From Adhaeribacter radiodurans (lineage in GTDB: Bacteria > Bacteroidota > Bacteroidia > Cytophagales > Hymenobacteraceae), in NCBI RefSeq assembly GCF_014075995.1, contig NZ_CP055153.1, forward strand, positions 6,448,001 to 6,512,000: DNA of 64,000 nt. Reading direction: 5' to 3'. The position numbers and the translations under genes are program-made. The notes under the pieces are model-generated. The model was not told the origin of the DNA. It was given only the letters and a program-made list of their open reading frames with translations, and ran no database searches. Below, in pieces: positions 8,281-17,500 of this stretch (the stretch's first letter is position 1; every line of letters starts with the position of its first letter).

Positions 8281-9612
8281 TTATTTGCTGCTGGTGCGAT
8301 TAGCGGCAGTACCATTTTCTTTGGCAATGGCGTGAATGGTGTCTACTAATCGGTCTAAATCTTTGATGGGGGTATACACGTGTGGGGTAATGCGCACGCC
8401 GCTGATATTTTCCCAAACCGTAGCCGACGTATGAATACGCGCCCGCTTAAATAATTCGCTGGCAACTTGCCCGGGCTCCACGCCTTTTAAGGCGAAAGTA
8501 CATAAAGCTCCCGAAAATTCTGGTTTCAAGGAAGTTTGCGTAGAAAAGCCAGGCACGTTCATACATTTCTCTACCCAGTAATTTTTTAAAAAATGCAGCC
8601 GTTTTTGCTTGCGCTCGTTGCCAATTGTGTTGTGAAAATTGATGGCGTGCCCAATCGCCATTTCGGTTGGGAAAGAACGGGTGCCCAGTCGTTCGAACTT
8701 GCGGATATCGGGGCATTGCGGATCTTCGGGAGCCAGGAGCGGCCATAAATCTTTGATACGAGCTTGCTTTACGTACAACATGCCGGTGCCAAACGGCGAG
8801 CAAAGCCATTTGTGCAAGCTGGTGCCGTAGTAATCGCCTTCTAAATCCGGAATTTTGTAGTTGATATGCGCAAAAGAGTGTGCCCCATCGATTATTACTT
8901 GAATAGCCGGATTGTGTTTTTTAGCGGCCCGGCTAATCAAGGCCGCTGGTAAAATTTGCCCCGACCAGTTCATCAGGTGCGTAATCATTACGGCTTTGGT
9001 TTTGGGCGTAAATGCTGCACTAAACTTACTAACAATCAATTTATTATCCTCCATGGGCAAGTCCAGGGAGATAAATTTTAAAATTATGCCGTCGCGCTTT
9101 TCGCGTTGCTTCCAGGCGTTGATGACGTTGGGGTAATCTTGCTTGGTCAGTACCACTTCGTCGCCGCGTTGCAGGTTTATACCGAAAATAATAGTTTCCA
9201 GAGCTTCGCTGGCGTTGCGGTTAATGGCAATTTCTTCGGGCGAGCACCCGCCTAAATCCGCTAATTTCATCCGGACTGCTTCCCGACCTTCGTCTAAAGT
9301 ACGCCACATGTAATAGCTGGGGGCTTCGTTGCTCAGGCGGTTATACCGGTCGAGGGCATCCTGCACCACAATGGGCTGCGGACTTACGCCACCGTTGTTC
9401 AGGTTAATAATGTTGGGCGAAACTGAATAGGCTTGCTGAATAAAACTCCAGTAATCTTCGTCGCGGGTTACATCTTCGCCGGCAGCAACTTCCGGAATTA
9501 TTAAACCCATTTCGGTTTTCCGGGCCGCCAATGCCGGACTAACGCTCAGCAAACCAGCCAAACCGCCTATTTTTCGAACAAAGTTTCTTCTGGAATTTGA
9601 GTTATCCGGCAT
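8281..9612 (-). CDS. Tat-exported class V aminotransferase (isopenicillin-N epimerase-like)
   Basis: A 443-residue fold-type I PLP enzyme. The Tat leader is SRRNFVRK (residues 7-14), followed by a hydrophobic stretch to ALAARK. PLP contacts are IIDGAHSFAH (Asp242, His245) and the Schiff-base Lys268 in SLHKWL. The family includes cysteine desulfurases, kynureninase and isopenicillin-N epimerase-like enzymes. The DGAH and SLHKWL pattern fits the epimerase-like group. It is another exported PLP enzyme in this stretch, monocistronic and convergent with RidA. The substrate is unknown; an amino-acid epimerase, lyase or aminotransferase is possible. Confidence 0.87.
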   Translation of the reverse strand: MPDNSNSRRNFVRKIGGLAGLLSVSPALAARKTEMGLIIPEVAAGEDVTRDEDYWSFIQQAYSVSPNIINLNNGGVSPQPIVVQDALDRYNRLSNEAPSYYMWRTLDEGREAVRMKLADLGGCSPEEIAINRNASEALETIIFGINLQRGDEVVLTKQDYPNVINAWKQREKRDGIILKFISLDLPMEDNKLIVSKFSAAFTPKTKAVMITHLMNWSGQILPAALISRAAKKHNPAIQVIIDGAHSFAHINYKIPDLEGDYYGTSLHKWLCSPFGTGMLYVKQARIKDLWPLLAPEDPQCPDIRKFERLGTRSFPTEMAIGHAINFHNTIGNERKQKRLHFLKNYWVEKCMNVPGFSTQTSLKPEFSGALCTFALKGVEPGQVASELFKRARIHTSATVWENISGVRITPHVYTPIKDLDRLVDTIHAIAKENGTAANRTSSK

Positions 9613-9784
9613 GAGAGTTACTGGTTTTAAATGGTAAGTTTTATGTTTGAAAATTTATCTGTTTTATAATTCAACTACTCAAAGCTTTAGTTATACTTCT
9701 TCTTACATTAATATAAAAATAATTTGCTACAATAGCGACTAGTTATCTAATTAGAAGGAAAATCAACCACCCTCAACCTTTCCT

Positions 9785-10682
9785 TATCTAAGAAACTGTT
9801 TTAAAATAGATTAAACTCGTTTAAGCATGAGGGCTAGCATCGCTAAGTAGACCATCCTCTGACTATTACGACGGTTCTTTTCATAATCTTTATTCAGTCG
9901 TCTGGCAAACAGCAGCCAAGCAAAAGTTCTTTCTACGACCCATCGACGGGGCAAGGCTTTAAAGCCTTTCGTATTATCTGTTCGAAGCACTACTTGCCAG
10001 CACCAGCCCCATAGCTTTTTTACATAGGCCATTAAATCCTCTCCCCGGTAACCACCATCCACCCAAACCAATTTACTACGCCGACAGAGATGAGCTAGAT
10101 AAGGCACTCGCTTCCTATAGCGAAGCAATGGCATGGCTCCTTTCTTTTCCGAAACACTGGCAGCGCATACCCATACGGCTAACAGCAAGCCTTGGGTATC
10201 GGTAAGAACAAACCGTTTGCGGCCCTTGATTTGCTTACCCGCATCAAAGCCCCGGTGAGAACCCCCACAAGCCGTTGTTTTGATGCTTTGGGAATCTATA
10301 TTGCCCGCCGAGGGACAAGCTTGGCGCTGGGATTGGCACCGCAGCTTTTTTACAAAAACGCTATGAACCCACTCCCAGGTGCCATTCTGACTCCAGCCAT
10401 TAAAGTAACCATACGCCGTTTGCCAGCACAGTAAGTCATGGGGCATGCTCCGCCAACTACAACCCGTTTTTACTACATAAAAAATAGCGTTTATGACCTC
10501 TCTTAAATCGGCGGCTGGGCGACCTGCTTTCCTGATGGCTGAATCCGGTCCTTCCAATAACTTCTTTAACTTCTGCCAGCCATTCTGACTGATATCACTT
10601 GGATATCTCCGCCGTTTTTGCTTCTTTTGACTAGTACTCATTTCGGTTTTGATAAGTTGGTGGTTCAACTATTCTTAACCCT
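9785..10682 (-). mobile_element. IS5-type insertion sequence (ends tentative)
   Basis: The transposase gene is bounded by a short, imperfect inverted repeat: TAAGAAACTGTT at 9789-9800, and TAAGAATAGTT (reverse complement) at 10667-10677. I could not define a target duplication, so the ends are approximate. Size near 0.9 kb is right for a single-gene IS5-group element. One copy is seen in the window. Confidence 0.5.
9811..10641 (-). CDS. IS5 family transposase (DDE)
   Basis: About 276 residues from the ATG at 10639-10641; an in-frame TTG at 10668 would add nine. The N-terminus (RRYPSDISQNGWQKLKKLL) is the helix-turn-helix DUF4096-type domain of IS5-group transposases. The DDE_Tnp_1 core follows, with first Asp in NIDSQSIK, second Asp in VWVDGGYRGE, and Glu in WVVERTFAWL with the downstream R and K of the Y(2)R(3)E(6)K-type signature (NKDYEK). 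The frame is intact, so it may be active. It separates the class V aminotransferase from the permuted oxidase gene. Confidence 0.92.
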   Translation of the reverse strand: MSTSQKKQKRRRYPSDISQNGWQKLKKLLEGPDSAIRKAGRPAADLREVINAIFYVVKTGCSWRSMPHDLLCWQTAYGYFNGWSQNGTWEWVHSVFVKKLRCQSQRQACPSAGNIDSQSIKTTACGGSHRGFDAGKQIKGRKRFVLTDTQGLLLAVWVCAASVSEKKGAMPLLRYRKRVPYLAHLCRRSKLVWVDGGYRGEDLMAYVKKLWGWCWQVVLRTDNTKGFKALPRRWVVERTFAWLLFARRLNKDYEKNRRNSQRMVYLAMLALMLKRV

Positions 10683-11270
10683 TTTGAGTACTTTTTTATT
10701 CCCCTATTTTCCCCTAAGTACTTTTTAAAACACCTTCTTAGGAGGGGAGCTTTTTTTTCAGATGCCATTTACTAAGTGCCAGTTACCAATTTATTATCGT
10801 GGTAATTATCCTACCCCTCCAAAGGGGGACTTTTTTTCTGCTAACCGATGGATATACTCGAGTTGTTGATGGCTACTAAGTAAATTTAACAATGTTGCTG
10901 CGCAGCTAAATAGGTTCCTCCTGAATGACAACTTTGTATTTTGAAGTGGTTACTTCTAAAATTTTAAAAATTTAAATTTTACTTGCCAGCTATGCAACAA
11001 GTAGCTTAAGCCAGGTGCAAAGATTGGCGCTAAACTGTTTGAGCGATCAGCGAGTTTTTAGCGTCTTGACTTTTTTGGTTCTTTTTGTGTCAAGACAAAA
11101 AGAACAATTACGCAATCAATGAAACAACTTCAATTAGCAACCAATGTAACGACCGCAGCTATGCGAACGATAGTTTTTAAATTAATCTACCTTGTTCTGG
11201 TTCGAAAGTCACGGAAGTAACTTCCGCGCCATAGTGTATTAAAGCATCAGCCGCAGCTATGCAACAAATT
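10669..11270. other. Intergenic region rich in repeats (600 bp)
   Basis: No gene is seen. It contains a CCCCTCC-AAA-GGGGG motif near 10812-10829 that recurs in reverse near 63246, the ~110-bp hairpin element at 11010-11128, and three short repeats of the word AGCTATGC near 10989, 11158 and 11257. Confidence 0.6.
11010..11128 (+). repeat. ~110-bp structured hairpin element, copy 1
   Basis: A 9-bp stem, GGCGCTAAA (11026-11034) with TTTAGCGTC (11057-11065), closes a 22-nt loop containing GTTTGAGCG and GCGAGT. A 40-nt block follows directly (11066-11105) that is identical in copy 2. The block holds two mutually exclusive pairings: TTGAC with GTCAA, and GTTCTTTTTGT with ACAAAAAGAAC. Compared with copy 2 (27561-27680), four stem base pairs are changed on both sides. 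The function is unknown. Confidence 0.75.
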
Positions 11271-12395
11271 TTAACTCCGCATTCCCATCATGGCATTATT
11301 CAAAGCAGCAATAACCGTTTTGGTTTGTTCGGGATTAGGCGTGGTGTTCCAATTATTGCGGATGGCATTGCCGCCCAGCACCAACCCATCTTTCCGGGGA
11401 ATGATATACCCGTTGGGCGTACTTAAGCGGTAATTGATTTCGGGTTGCGGAATCAGGAAAGATAATTGACCTGAAATCGGCATTAAGTTTTGGTCGTTGA
11501 ATAAGGTTTTGGCACCTAAACCGGTGCAGTTTACAACGCAATCTTCCCACAAAGCATCTACTTCTTCCAGGGTTTTAAACTCCTGCACTTGAATTTTGCC
11601 GCCAAATTTTAAAAAATCATCGGTGAGCAGGCGCAGGTAGGCCGGAATGTTAAAAACCATATTGGGTTGGTTTACCACTTCTTTGGCCCGAAACGGATGT
11701 TCGCGGCGGGTTAGCTCGATGGGTTCTGGCAATTGCCCTTTAATGTGAAGCTTAGGTTCTTCTTTGTGCGTGCGGCCACCAATAATAAAATGATCAATCC
11801 AAGTCACTACATCGCCTAAGCCCAACAAATTTTGGTACGTCCGGAAAGAATAGGTGCAGGCTTGTTCCCACATAGCTTTAAATTCCGGGGTAACGTGCTC
11901 GTCTTCGCAGAGCAAATGCGCCGGCGACCAGGTGCCGGTTGCCATGCTGGACGTAATTTTCGGCCATAATTCTTTGGCGTAAATGGTAACGGTTTTGCCT
12001 TGTTCCTGCAGCAAACGGGCAGTAGTTAAACCCACAATGCCGCAGCCAATTACCGCAATTTCTTTTTTACCGGTAGCCGCGGCGTTGTTGGCGGCAATCT
12101 GCCCGGTTCCCCAGGACAGCGAGAAGCCGCTGCCGCCGTGCCCGTAATTATGCACAATGGTTTTGTTCCCCAGCATTTCTACGTCCAGCCGGGGGCCCAA
12201 AAGCCGGTAAGGCCGCAGCCCTACCGTTTCTTTTACGACCCGGTCCGGCGAAATCCGGACGCGCGGCAAGCGCCGGGAGCCCGCACTGGTGGCGCTGCCC
12301 CGGTAAAGATTATTGGCCGGAGCACAAGAACCAACCCCCATGGCCAAAGCCAGCCCGAATGCCCCGGATTTTAACAGGAAATCTCTTCTATCCAT
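11271..12395 (-). CDS. Circularly permuted DAO-family FAD oxidoreductase, Tat lipoprotein
   Basis: A 374-residue D-amino-acid-oxidase-family flavoprotein. It begins with a Tat motif (DRRDFLLK, residues 2-9) and a lipobox ending at Cys24 (GVGSC), so it should be a lipid-anchored exported enzyme. Residues about 45-105 (VGLRPYRLLGPRL, then VHNYGHGGSGFSLSWG) match the segment normally found at the C-terminus of D-amino-acid oxidase. The FAD-binding Rossmann start (AVIGCGIVGLTTARLL, GxGxxG at 117-122) follows it, and the protein ends in the IIPRKDGLVLGGNAIRNNW region. This order is a circular permutation. The gene lies 20 bp after a lipoprotein gene in the SusC/SusD operon. Confidence 0.88.
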   Translation of the reverse strand: MDRRDFLLKSGAFGLALAMGVGSCAPANNLYRGSATSAGSRRLPRVRISPDRVVKETVGLRPYRLLGPRLDVEMLGNKTIVHNYGHGGSGFSLSWGTGQIAANNAAATGKKEIAVIGCGIVGLTTARLLQEQGKTVTIYAKELWPKITSSMATGTWSPAHLLCEDEHVTPEFKAMWEQACTYSFRTYQNLLGLGDVVTWIDHFIIGGRTHKEEPKLHIKGQLPEPIELTRREHPFRAKEVVNQPNMVFNIPAYLRLLTDDFLKFGGKIQVQEFKTLEEVDALWEDCVVNCTGLGAKTLFNDQNLMPISGQLSFLIPQPEINYRLSTPNGYIIPRKDGLVLGGNAIRNNWNTTPNPEQTKTVIAALNNAMMGMRS

Positions 12396-12415
12396 ATTGG
12401 GTAGCGTTTTTTAAA

Positions 12416-12856
12416 TTATTTTACTACTACCCGACTTGTTTTGGTAAAAGCTTGTCCTTTGTGCGAACCCGACCATTCTAACACCAGAAATTTACCGGCC
12501 GTAGGAGCTGCTAATCCCAGTTCGGCCCAAGTTTTTTCCATACTTACCTGGCCGGCCGCATCGGTGGTTAGCTCGGTAATGGCCGCATTATTCAGCATTA
12601 CTTTTACGGCTAAACCGGTTACCGGTATGGTGTCGATGCCTACTTTATTATCCAGAATACCGCTTTTATCCAATTCGTAAATGGCCGTGGTTACTTTTAC
12701 CGGCTCGGTAGCTAAAAAGCTGGAACCAGATACGGTAACTAATACCGGCGATACTACCCGGTCCACTACTAGTTCGTCTTCTTTTTCGCAGCTTATTAAG
12801 AAAAAGCTCAGGGCAAAAAGCAGGGTATAGAATTTATTTAGATGATTTATTTTCAT
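12416..12856 (-). CDS. Small outer-membrane lipoprotein of the SusCD operon
   Basis: A 146-residue protein with a lipoprotein signal peptide (hydrophobic LLFALSFFLISC, lipobox Cys23) followed by acidic EKEDE, a typical surface-export signal in Bacteroidota. The rest looks all-beta, with short strands and a TTDAAGQVSMEKTW stretch like an immunoglobulin or transthyretin-type domain. It lies 46 bp after SusD and 20 bp before the permuted oxidase, so it is very likely part of the same transcript. It may bind substrate at the cell surface. No specific family was recognised. Confidence 0.75.
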   Translation of the reverse strand: MKINHLNKFYTLLFALSFFLISCEKEDELVVDRVVSPVLVTVSGSSFLATEPVKVTTAIYELDKSGILDNKVGIDTIPVTGLAVKVMLNNAAITELTTDAAGQVSMEKTWAELGLAAPTAGKFLVLEWSGSHKGQAFTKTSRVVVK

Positions 12857-12902
12857 GGTTGATACGCTTAGAATTTAAATTTTTTAATTTTTACCTGGCT
12901 GA

Positions 12903-14372
12903 CTACTCGACCCACCACATTTTGGTTTTTTTATCGTCGGCGCCGCCGTTTAAAGAAATGCCGGCATCTAACTGCGATTTGTTCAGTGAGTATTCGGTAG
13001 AAGGGTACTGCAAACGGGTAGGCAACACCCCATCGTTCAAGAAAATAGCCCGGGTATCGGGGTTAGGCATAACCGGGTAACCGGTGCGGCGGTATTCCGT
13101 CCAGGCTTCAATGCCTTGGCCAAATAAGGCAATCCACTTTTGAGTAAGAATATTTTCTTTGGTGGCCGGTCCGGCGGTTGCCAGGTAATCGGCAGGCATG
13201 GTTAAACCATACTGGCCAAAAGAGGCAGCAATGGCCTGTTCGTAATACATCTGGGCATCTCCGGTAATGTCGCCGTCAACGGCAGCTTCTGCCAGGGTAA
13301 ACAACAATTCGGAATAGCTCATCACAACGCTCGGCGTAGTAGTCTGCAAGAAGTAAGTGCCGATTTTAGCGCTGGTAGCCAGGTAAGTAGTGGCAATCGC
13401 GTCGGGTAAACCGTTCGGGATACCGATGTACTGGTTATTTACCGGCTGGCCGTAAACCGCTAAGCGGGGATCATTCAGGGCTTGCAGCTTATCTACCAAG
13501 GTTTTACTTAGGTTCCAGTCGGTACGGCTTTCCTGCACCATTACCTGGTTCCACTCGTTGTTGCTGGGTAAACCGTTGGCGTTTTTAAGTACCGCATAAT
13601 CGGCGTTGCTGGTGAAAACCGGGTATTTAGCCGGGTCGCCTAATATTTCGGCCATAATAGCCCGCGACTCGGCGGGTTTCTTGGCAGCTTGCCGGTTGGC
13701 TAGTTTTAAGCGCAGCGAGTTGGCAAACTTCTTCCACATGTCAATTTTGCCCCCGAACATAATATCGCCCGAAATAGCTGGTCCGTCTACGGTTAACTTT
13801 TCGTTGGCAATTTTTAAATCTTCGAGCAAACCCGCGTAAACTGCTTCCTGCGAATCGTATTTCGGCGTGTAAATAGGTGTTTCAGCGGTACCTTGTAATG
13901 CTTCGGTGTAAGGAATGGCGCCGTAAATATCGGTTAATAACGAAAATACCCAGGAACGCATTACCAAGGCAGCACCTTCGTAATTGGCATTTGGCGCGGT
14001 GCCTTCCGGGCCAGACTGAATGATAATCCGTTGAAAGTTTTGCAGGGCGTCGTTGTAAAAGCCTTTCCAGTTATTGGTGTAATAAGCGGGACTCATGTTG
14101 TAGTTATCGCCTTCGTCGGAGTAAATATTGCGAGCCAGGTATTGCACCCACAGCATGCCGCCATCCAGGTTTATACGCTCGAAACGCGCCCGGTGCCCCC
14201 AGTAACGGTCTACACTCGACTCAATGCCGTTGGGCAGCAATACCGCCGAACTTACCTCATTTGGTTTGTTCGGGCTCACATTCATCGCTTCAAAGTCTTT
14301 GGTACAGGCACTCGCCATAAAAGCTCCGGCAACTACGTACGAGGCTATTTTTATTTTAGAATATATTTTCAT
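12903..14372 (-). CDS. SusD/RagB-type nutrient-binding outer-membrane lipoprotein
   Basis: About 489 residues from the ATG at 14370-14372. The frame is open for 24 more residues upstream, but the lipoprotein signal (KIKIASYVVAGAFMASAC) begins right at this ATG. It resembles the SusD-like_2 group: helical TPR-rich core, a SRTDWNLSKTLVDKL region, and the C-terminal QKWIALFGQGIEAWTEYRRTGYP typical of the family. It caps the SusC pore and delivers ligand to it. SusC lies directly upstream, and a lipoprotein and an oxidase lie downstream. Because the neighbours are amino-acid oxidases, the ligand may be a peptide or amino acid rather than a glycan; this is an inference. Confidence 0.9.
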   Translation of the reverse strand: MKIYSKIKIASYVVAGAFMASACTKDFEAMNVSPNKPNEVSSAVLLPNGIESSVDRYWGHRARFERINLDGGMLWVQYLARNIYSDEGDNYNMSPAYYTNNWKGFYNDALQNFQRIIIQSGPEGTAPNANYEGAALVMRSWVFSLLTDIYGAIPYTEALQGTAETPIYTPKYDSQEAVYAGLLEDLKIANEKLTVDGPAISGDIMFGGKIDMWKKFANSLRLKLANRQAAKKPAESRAIMAEILGDPAKYPVFTSNADYAVLKNANGLPSNNEWNQVMVQESRTDWNLSKTLVDKLQALNDPRLAVYGQPVNNQYIGIPNGLPDAIATTYLATSAKIGTYFLQTTTPSVVMSYSELLFTLAEAAVDGDITGDAQMYYEQAIAASFGQYGLTMPADYLATAGPATKENILTQKWIALFGQGIEAWTEYRRTGYPVMPNPDTRAIFLNDGVLPTRLQYPSTEYSLNKSQLDAGISLNGGADDKKTKMWWVE

Positions 14373-14430
14373 CGGATAAGTCTTTTTAAAAATAATTAGA
14401 TTTTGATGGTAGCAACCCTCATCTCCTGGC

Positions 14431-14454
14431 CCCTTCTCCTGCAAAGGAGAAGGG
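14431..14454. repeat. Intercistronic hairpin between SusC and SusD
   Basis: CCCTTCTCC at 14431-14439 pairs with GGAGAAGGG at 14446-14454 across a 6-nt loop, in the 135-bp spacer between SusC and SusD. It could attenuate transcription or stabilise mRNA to set the SusC:SusD ratio. A near-identical hairpin lies at 4467-4490. Confidence 0.55.
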
Positions 14455-14507
14455 AGTTGTACAGTTTTTTTAAATTTTTGTGTGTTTAGGAGATGTTTCG
14501 CTTTGTT

Positions 14508-17500
14508 TTAGAATTTCACGTCCAGGCTCATCCCGAAGCTGCGGCTGTTAGGCAACTGACCATAAGTAAAGCCTTGGGCATTACCGCCTTGTGAATCTAC
14601 TTCCGGATCAATGTGCGGCGTATTCTTGAACAAAATAGCCAGGTTACGACCTACAAACGAGATACGGGCCGATTGCGCTCTGATGGATTTAGTCAGGAAT
14701 GCCGGCAGTTGGTAACCTAAGCTTACTTCGCGTAATTTCACGTAGCTGGCATCAAAAATGGCAGATTCGTGGTAGGTACGTGGGTTGTTGTAGCTGTAGA
14801 AAAGTTTGGCATCGGCAATAACATCGTTGGGCACGTAAACCGGGGCATCGGCGGTTCCTACGTTTTTCACGCCTTTCCCAATTACGCCTTCTTCGCGACC
14901 TACGGCCGTTTCGGCGTATTGGCCGGTCCAGCGGGCAGTACCGGTTCCTTCGTCGTAAATATCACCGCCTTTTCTTACATCAATTAAAGCGCTTAGCGTA
15001 ACACCTTTAAAAGAGAACGAGTTAGAAAGACCACCAATCCAATCTGGCTGAATGTTGCCCAGCACTTGCTGGCCCGGCGCTACTAATGGCGTACCACGTT
15101 CTTTGTCGTAAACAATCTGGCCATCGGGAGAGCGTAAAAACGCGGTGCCGTAGAAAGTACCGTAAGGCTGACCAACCCGAGCTTCGGTAGAAAGTCCGCG
15201 GGTGGTGTAAAGCGTGTAAGTGGTTAAACCTTCGGCCAGTTCTACTACTTCGCTGCGGTTACGGGCGTAATTTACCGAAACATCCCACTGGAAGCCATTA
15301 GCTAATTGCACCGGTGTACCGGTTAACATTAATTCTACCCCTTTGTTGGTAACCTCACCGGCGTTTAAGAAACGGCGGTTGTAACCCGTAGCTTTTGAAA
15401 TTTCTACTCCTAAAATCTGATCTTTGGTGCTTTTGGTATAATACGTTGCGTCTAAGCCAATTTTGCCATTTAAGAAACGAATATCCGCGCCTACTTCCTG
15501 ACCAGTCGTAATTTCGGGCTTCAGGCCGGCGTTGTTAATATCAGTGCTTTCGCCGAAGCTCGGGATAGCGCCGTTCCAGGGCGATTTAGCATCGTATAAC
15601 TGGTACAACTGATACGGATCGGCATCGTTACCTACCTGGGCCCAGCTGGCTCTAACTTTGGCAAACGATAAAGCTTTGCTGCTGATACCTAATAAATCTG
15701 TTACTACTGCGCTCACCGATACCGATGGATAGAAGAAAGAATTTTGGTTGATAGGTAAAGTACTGGACCAATCGTTGCGGCCGGTTACATCCAGGAATAA
15801 CGAGTTCCGGAAACCAAATTGCGCGGCGGCAAACAAACTTTGCACGTTAAATTCCTGCGTTTCGCTGGCGTTGGTGTTGGGGCTAGCGTTGTTGTTTAAA
15901 GTATACAGCTTGTCGATTACCAATTGTTCTACCTGGGCGTAGTTGCGTTTGTAGTAGTTTTTGCGGTAAATATCACCGGCCTGGCCGCTAAAAGAGAAAT
16001 CCGGTCCGAAATCCTGCTTGTAGGTCAAGATCATGTCGTGGTTGGTTTCCTGGCTCCGCAAAATTTCTTCGTTAAACTGGCCGGCCCGGAAGTTACCGCC
16101 CGAAATACGCTCGAAGCGGGTAATGTTGGTGCGGGTATCGCTCCAGTAGTCGGTACCGCTTCTCACCATTAAGCTAAATTTATCGTTGAAAGTGTAGGCT
16201 AAGGACATGTTGCCGCGTAAACGGTCTTTGTCGTTGGCGTTAGTTAAATATTCCTGCTCGTAAAATGGATTCACGAAGAAGGTATGCTGCCAGTTCGGCG
16301 GCAAATTATCGCCGGGCATTTGGTTATGCACGCCCACGTAATCGCGCCAGTTTTTCAACTGATCCCAGGAAACCGACCGGTGCGCCCAGATAAAATCCTG
16401 ACTGGATTGGTAAGCCCGGTTATCAGAACCTGATTTAATATATTCGGCGCTTACCGTAGCCTTTAACTTAGAAGTAAGGTTATAAGAAGAGCTGATATCG
16501 ATGTTGTTTCTTTTAAAATCGTTGTTGAACATAATACCGGTTTGGTCCAGGCGGCCCAGCGAAAGCCGGAAGCTGCCTTTTTCGTTGCCGCCGGTAAGCG
16601 CAATGGTATTAAAGAAGGTATGGCCGGTTTCCCAGTATTCTTCCCAGTTGTCCGGGTGCGGGGTTAAAGGTGCTACATCGTCGCCGGTCCACCATTGGCG
16701 CACTAAACGACCATCCATGGGAGCGCCCCAGCTTTCGTCGGTACCTTCGGTGCCGTTAAGCGGCGCGTTTGGTCCGTAAGCCGCGCGGTATTGCTGTATT
16801 TCCACCGGGTCGGTTATAGAACCACTGCGACCATTGTTAAACCAGGTGCGGTAGCCGTTGCCGCCGCCGTATGTATTTTGGAAATTTGGTTTTACCAGAG
16901 GGCGCTCAAATGTAGCGCTAGAGCTTATTTCTACGCCAATACCTTTGGTGCCAGCACCGTTTTTAGTAGTAATTAAAATTACTCCGTTGGCCGCCCGCGA
17001 ACCGTACAAAGCCGCCGCATTCGGGCCTTTTAAGATCGACATAGAAGCAATGTTTTCGGGGTTTACTTCCGAAATGCCACCGCCGTAGCGGTTAGAATTA
17101 GATTGTTGAATAGGCACGCCATCTACTACCACCAGCGGCTGGTTATTTCGGCTTACCGAACCCATACCCCGGATTACAATATTCGAACTGCTACCCGGCC
17201 CGCCGTTGCTGTTTACCTGTACCCCGGCCACCCGGCCCGACAAGTTATTAACCACGTTGGTAGATTTTACCTCGGTTAGCTTTTCGCCGCTTACTTCCTG
17301 AATGGTATAACCCAGAGCTTTTTTCTCTCTTTCGATACCAAAGGCGGTTACTACTACTTCGCCTAATTGAGTAGCATCGGTAACCAGGCTTACGTTAATG
17401 CTGGTTTTGCCACCCACGGCAATTTCCTGAGAAGTGTACCCAATAAAGGAAAACACTAAGGTGCTGGTTGGCGGGCATTCTAAAGAATACATTCCTTCTG

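Noticed and set aside
9785-10682. Composite transposon carrying the nearby oxidase genes
   Set aside because: Only one IS copy is seen and no second copy or target duplication frames the genes.
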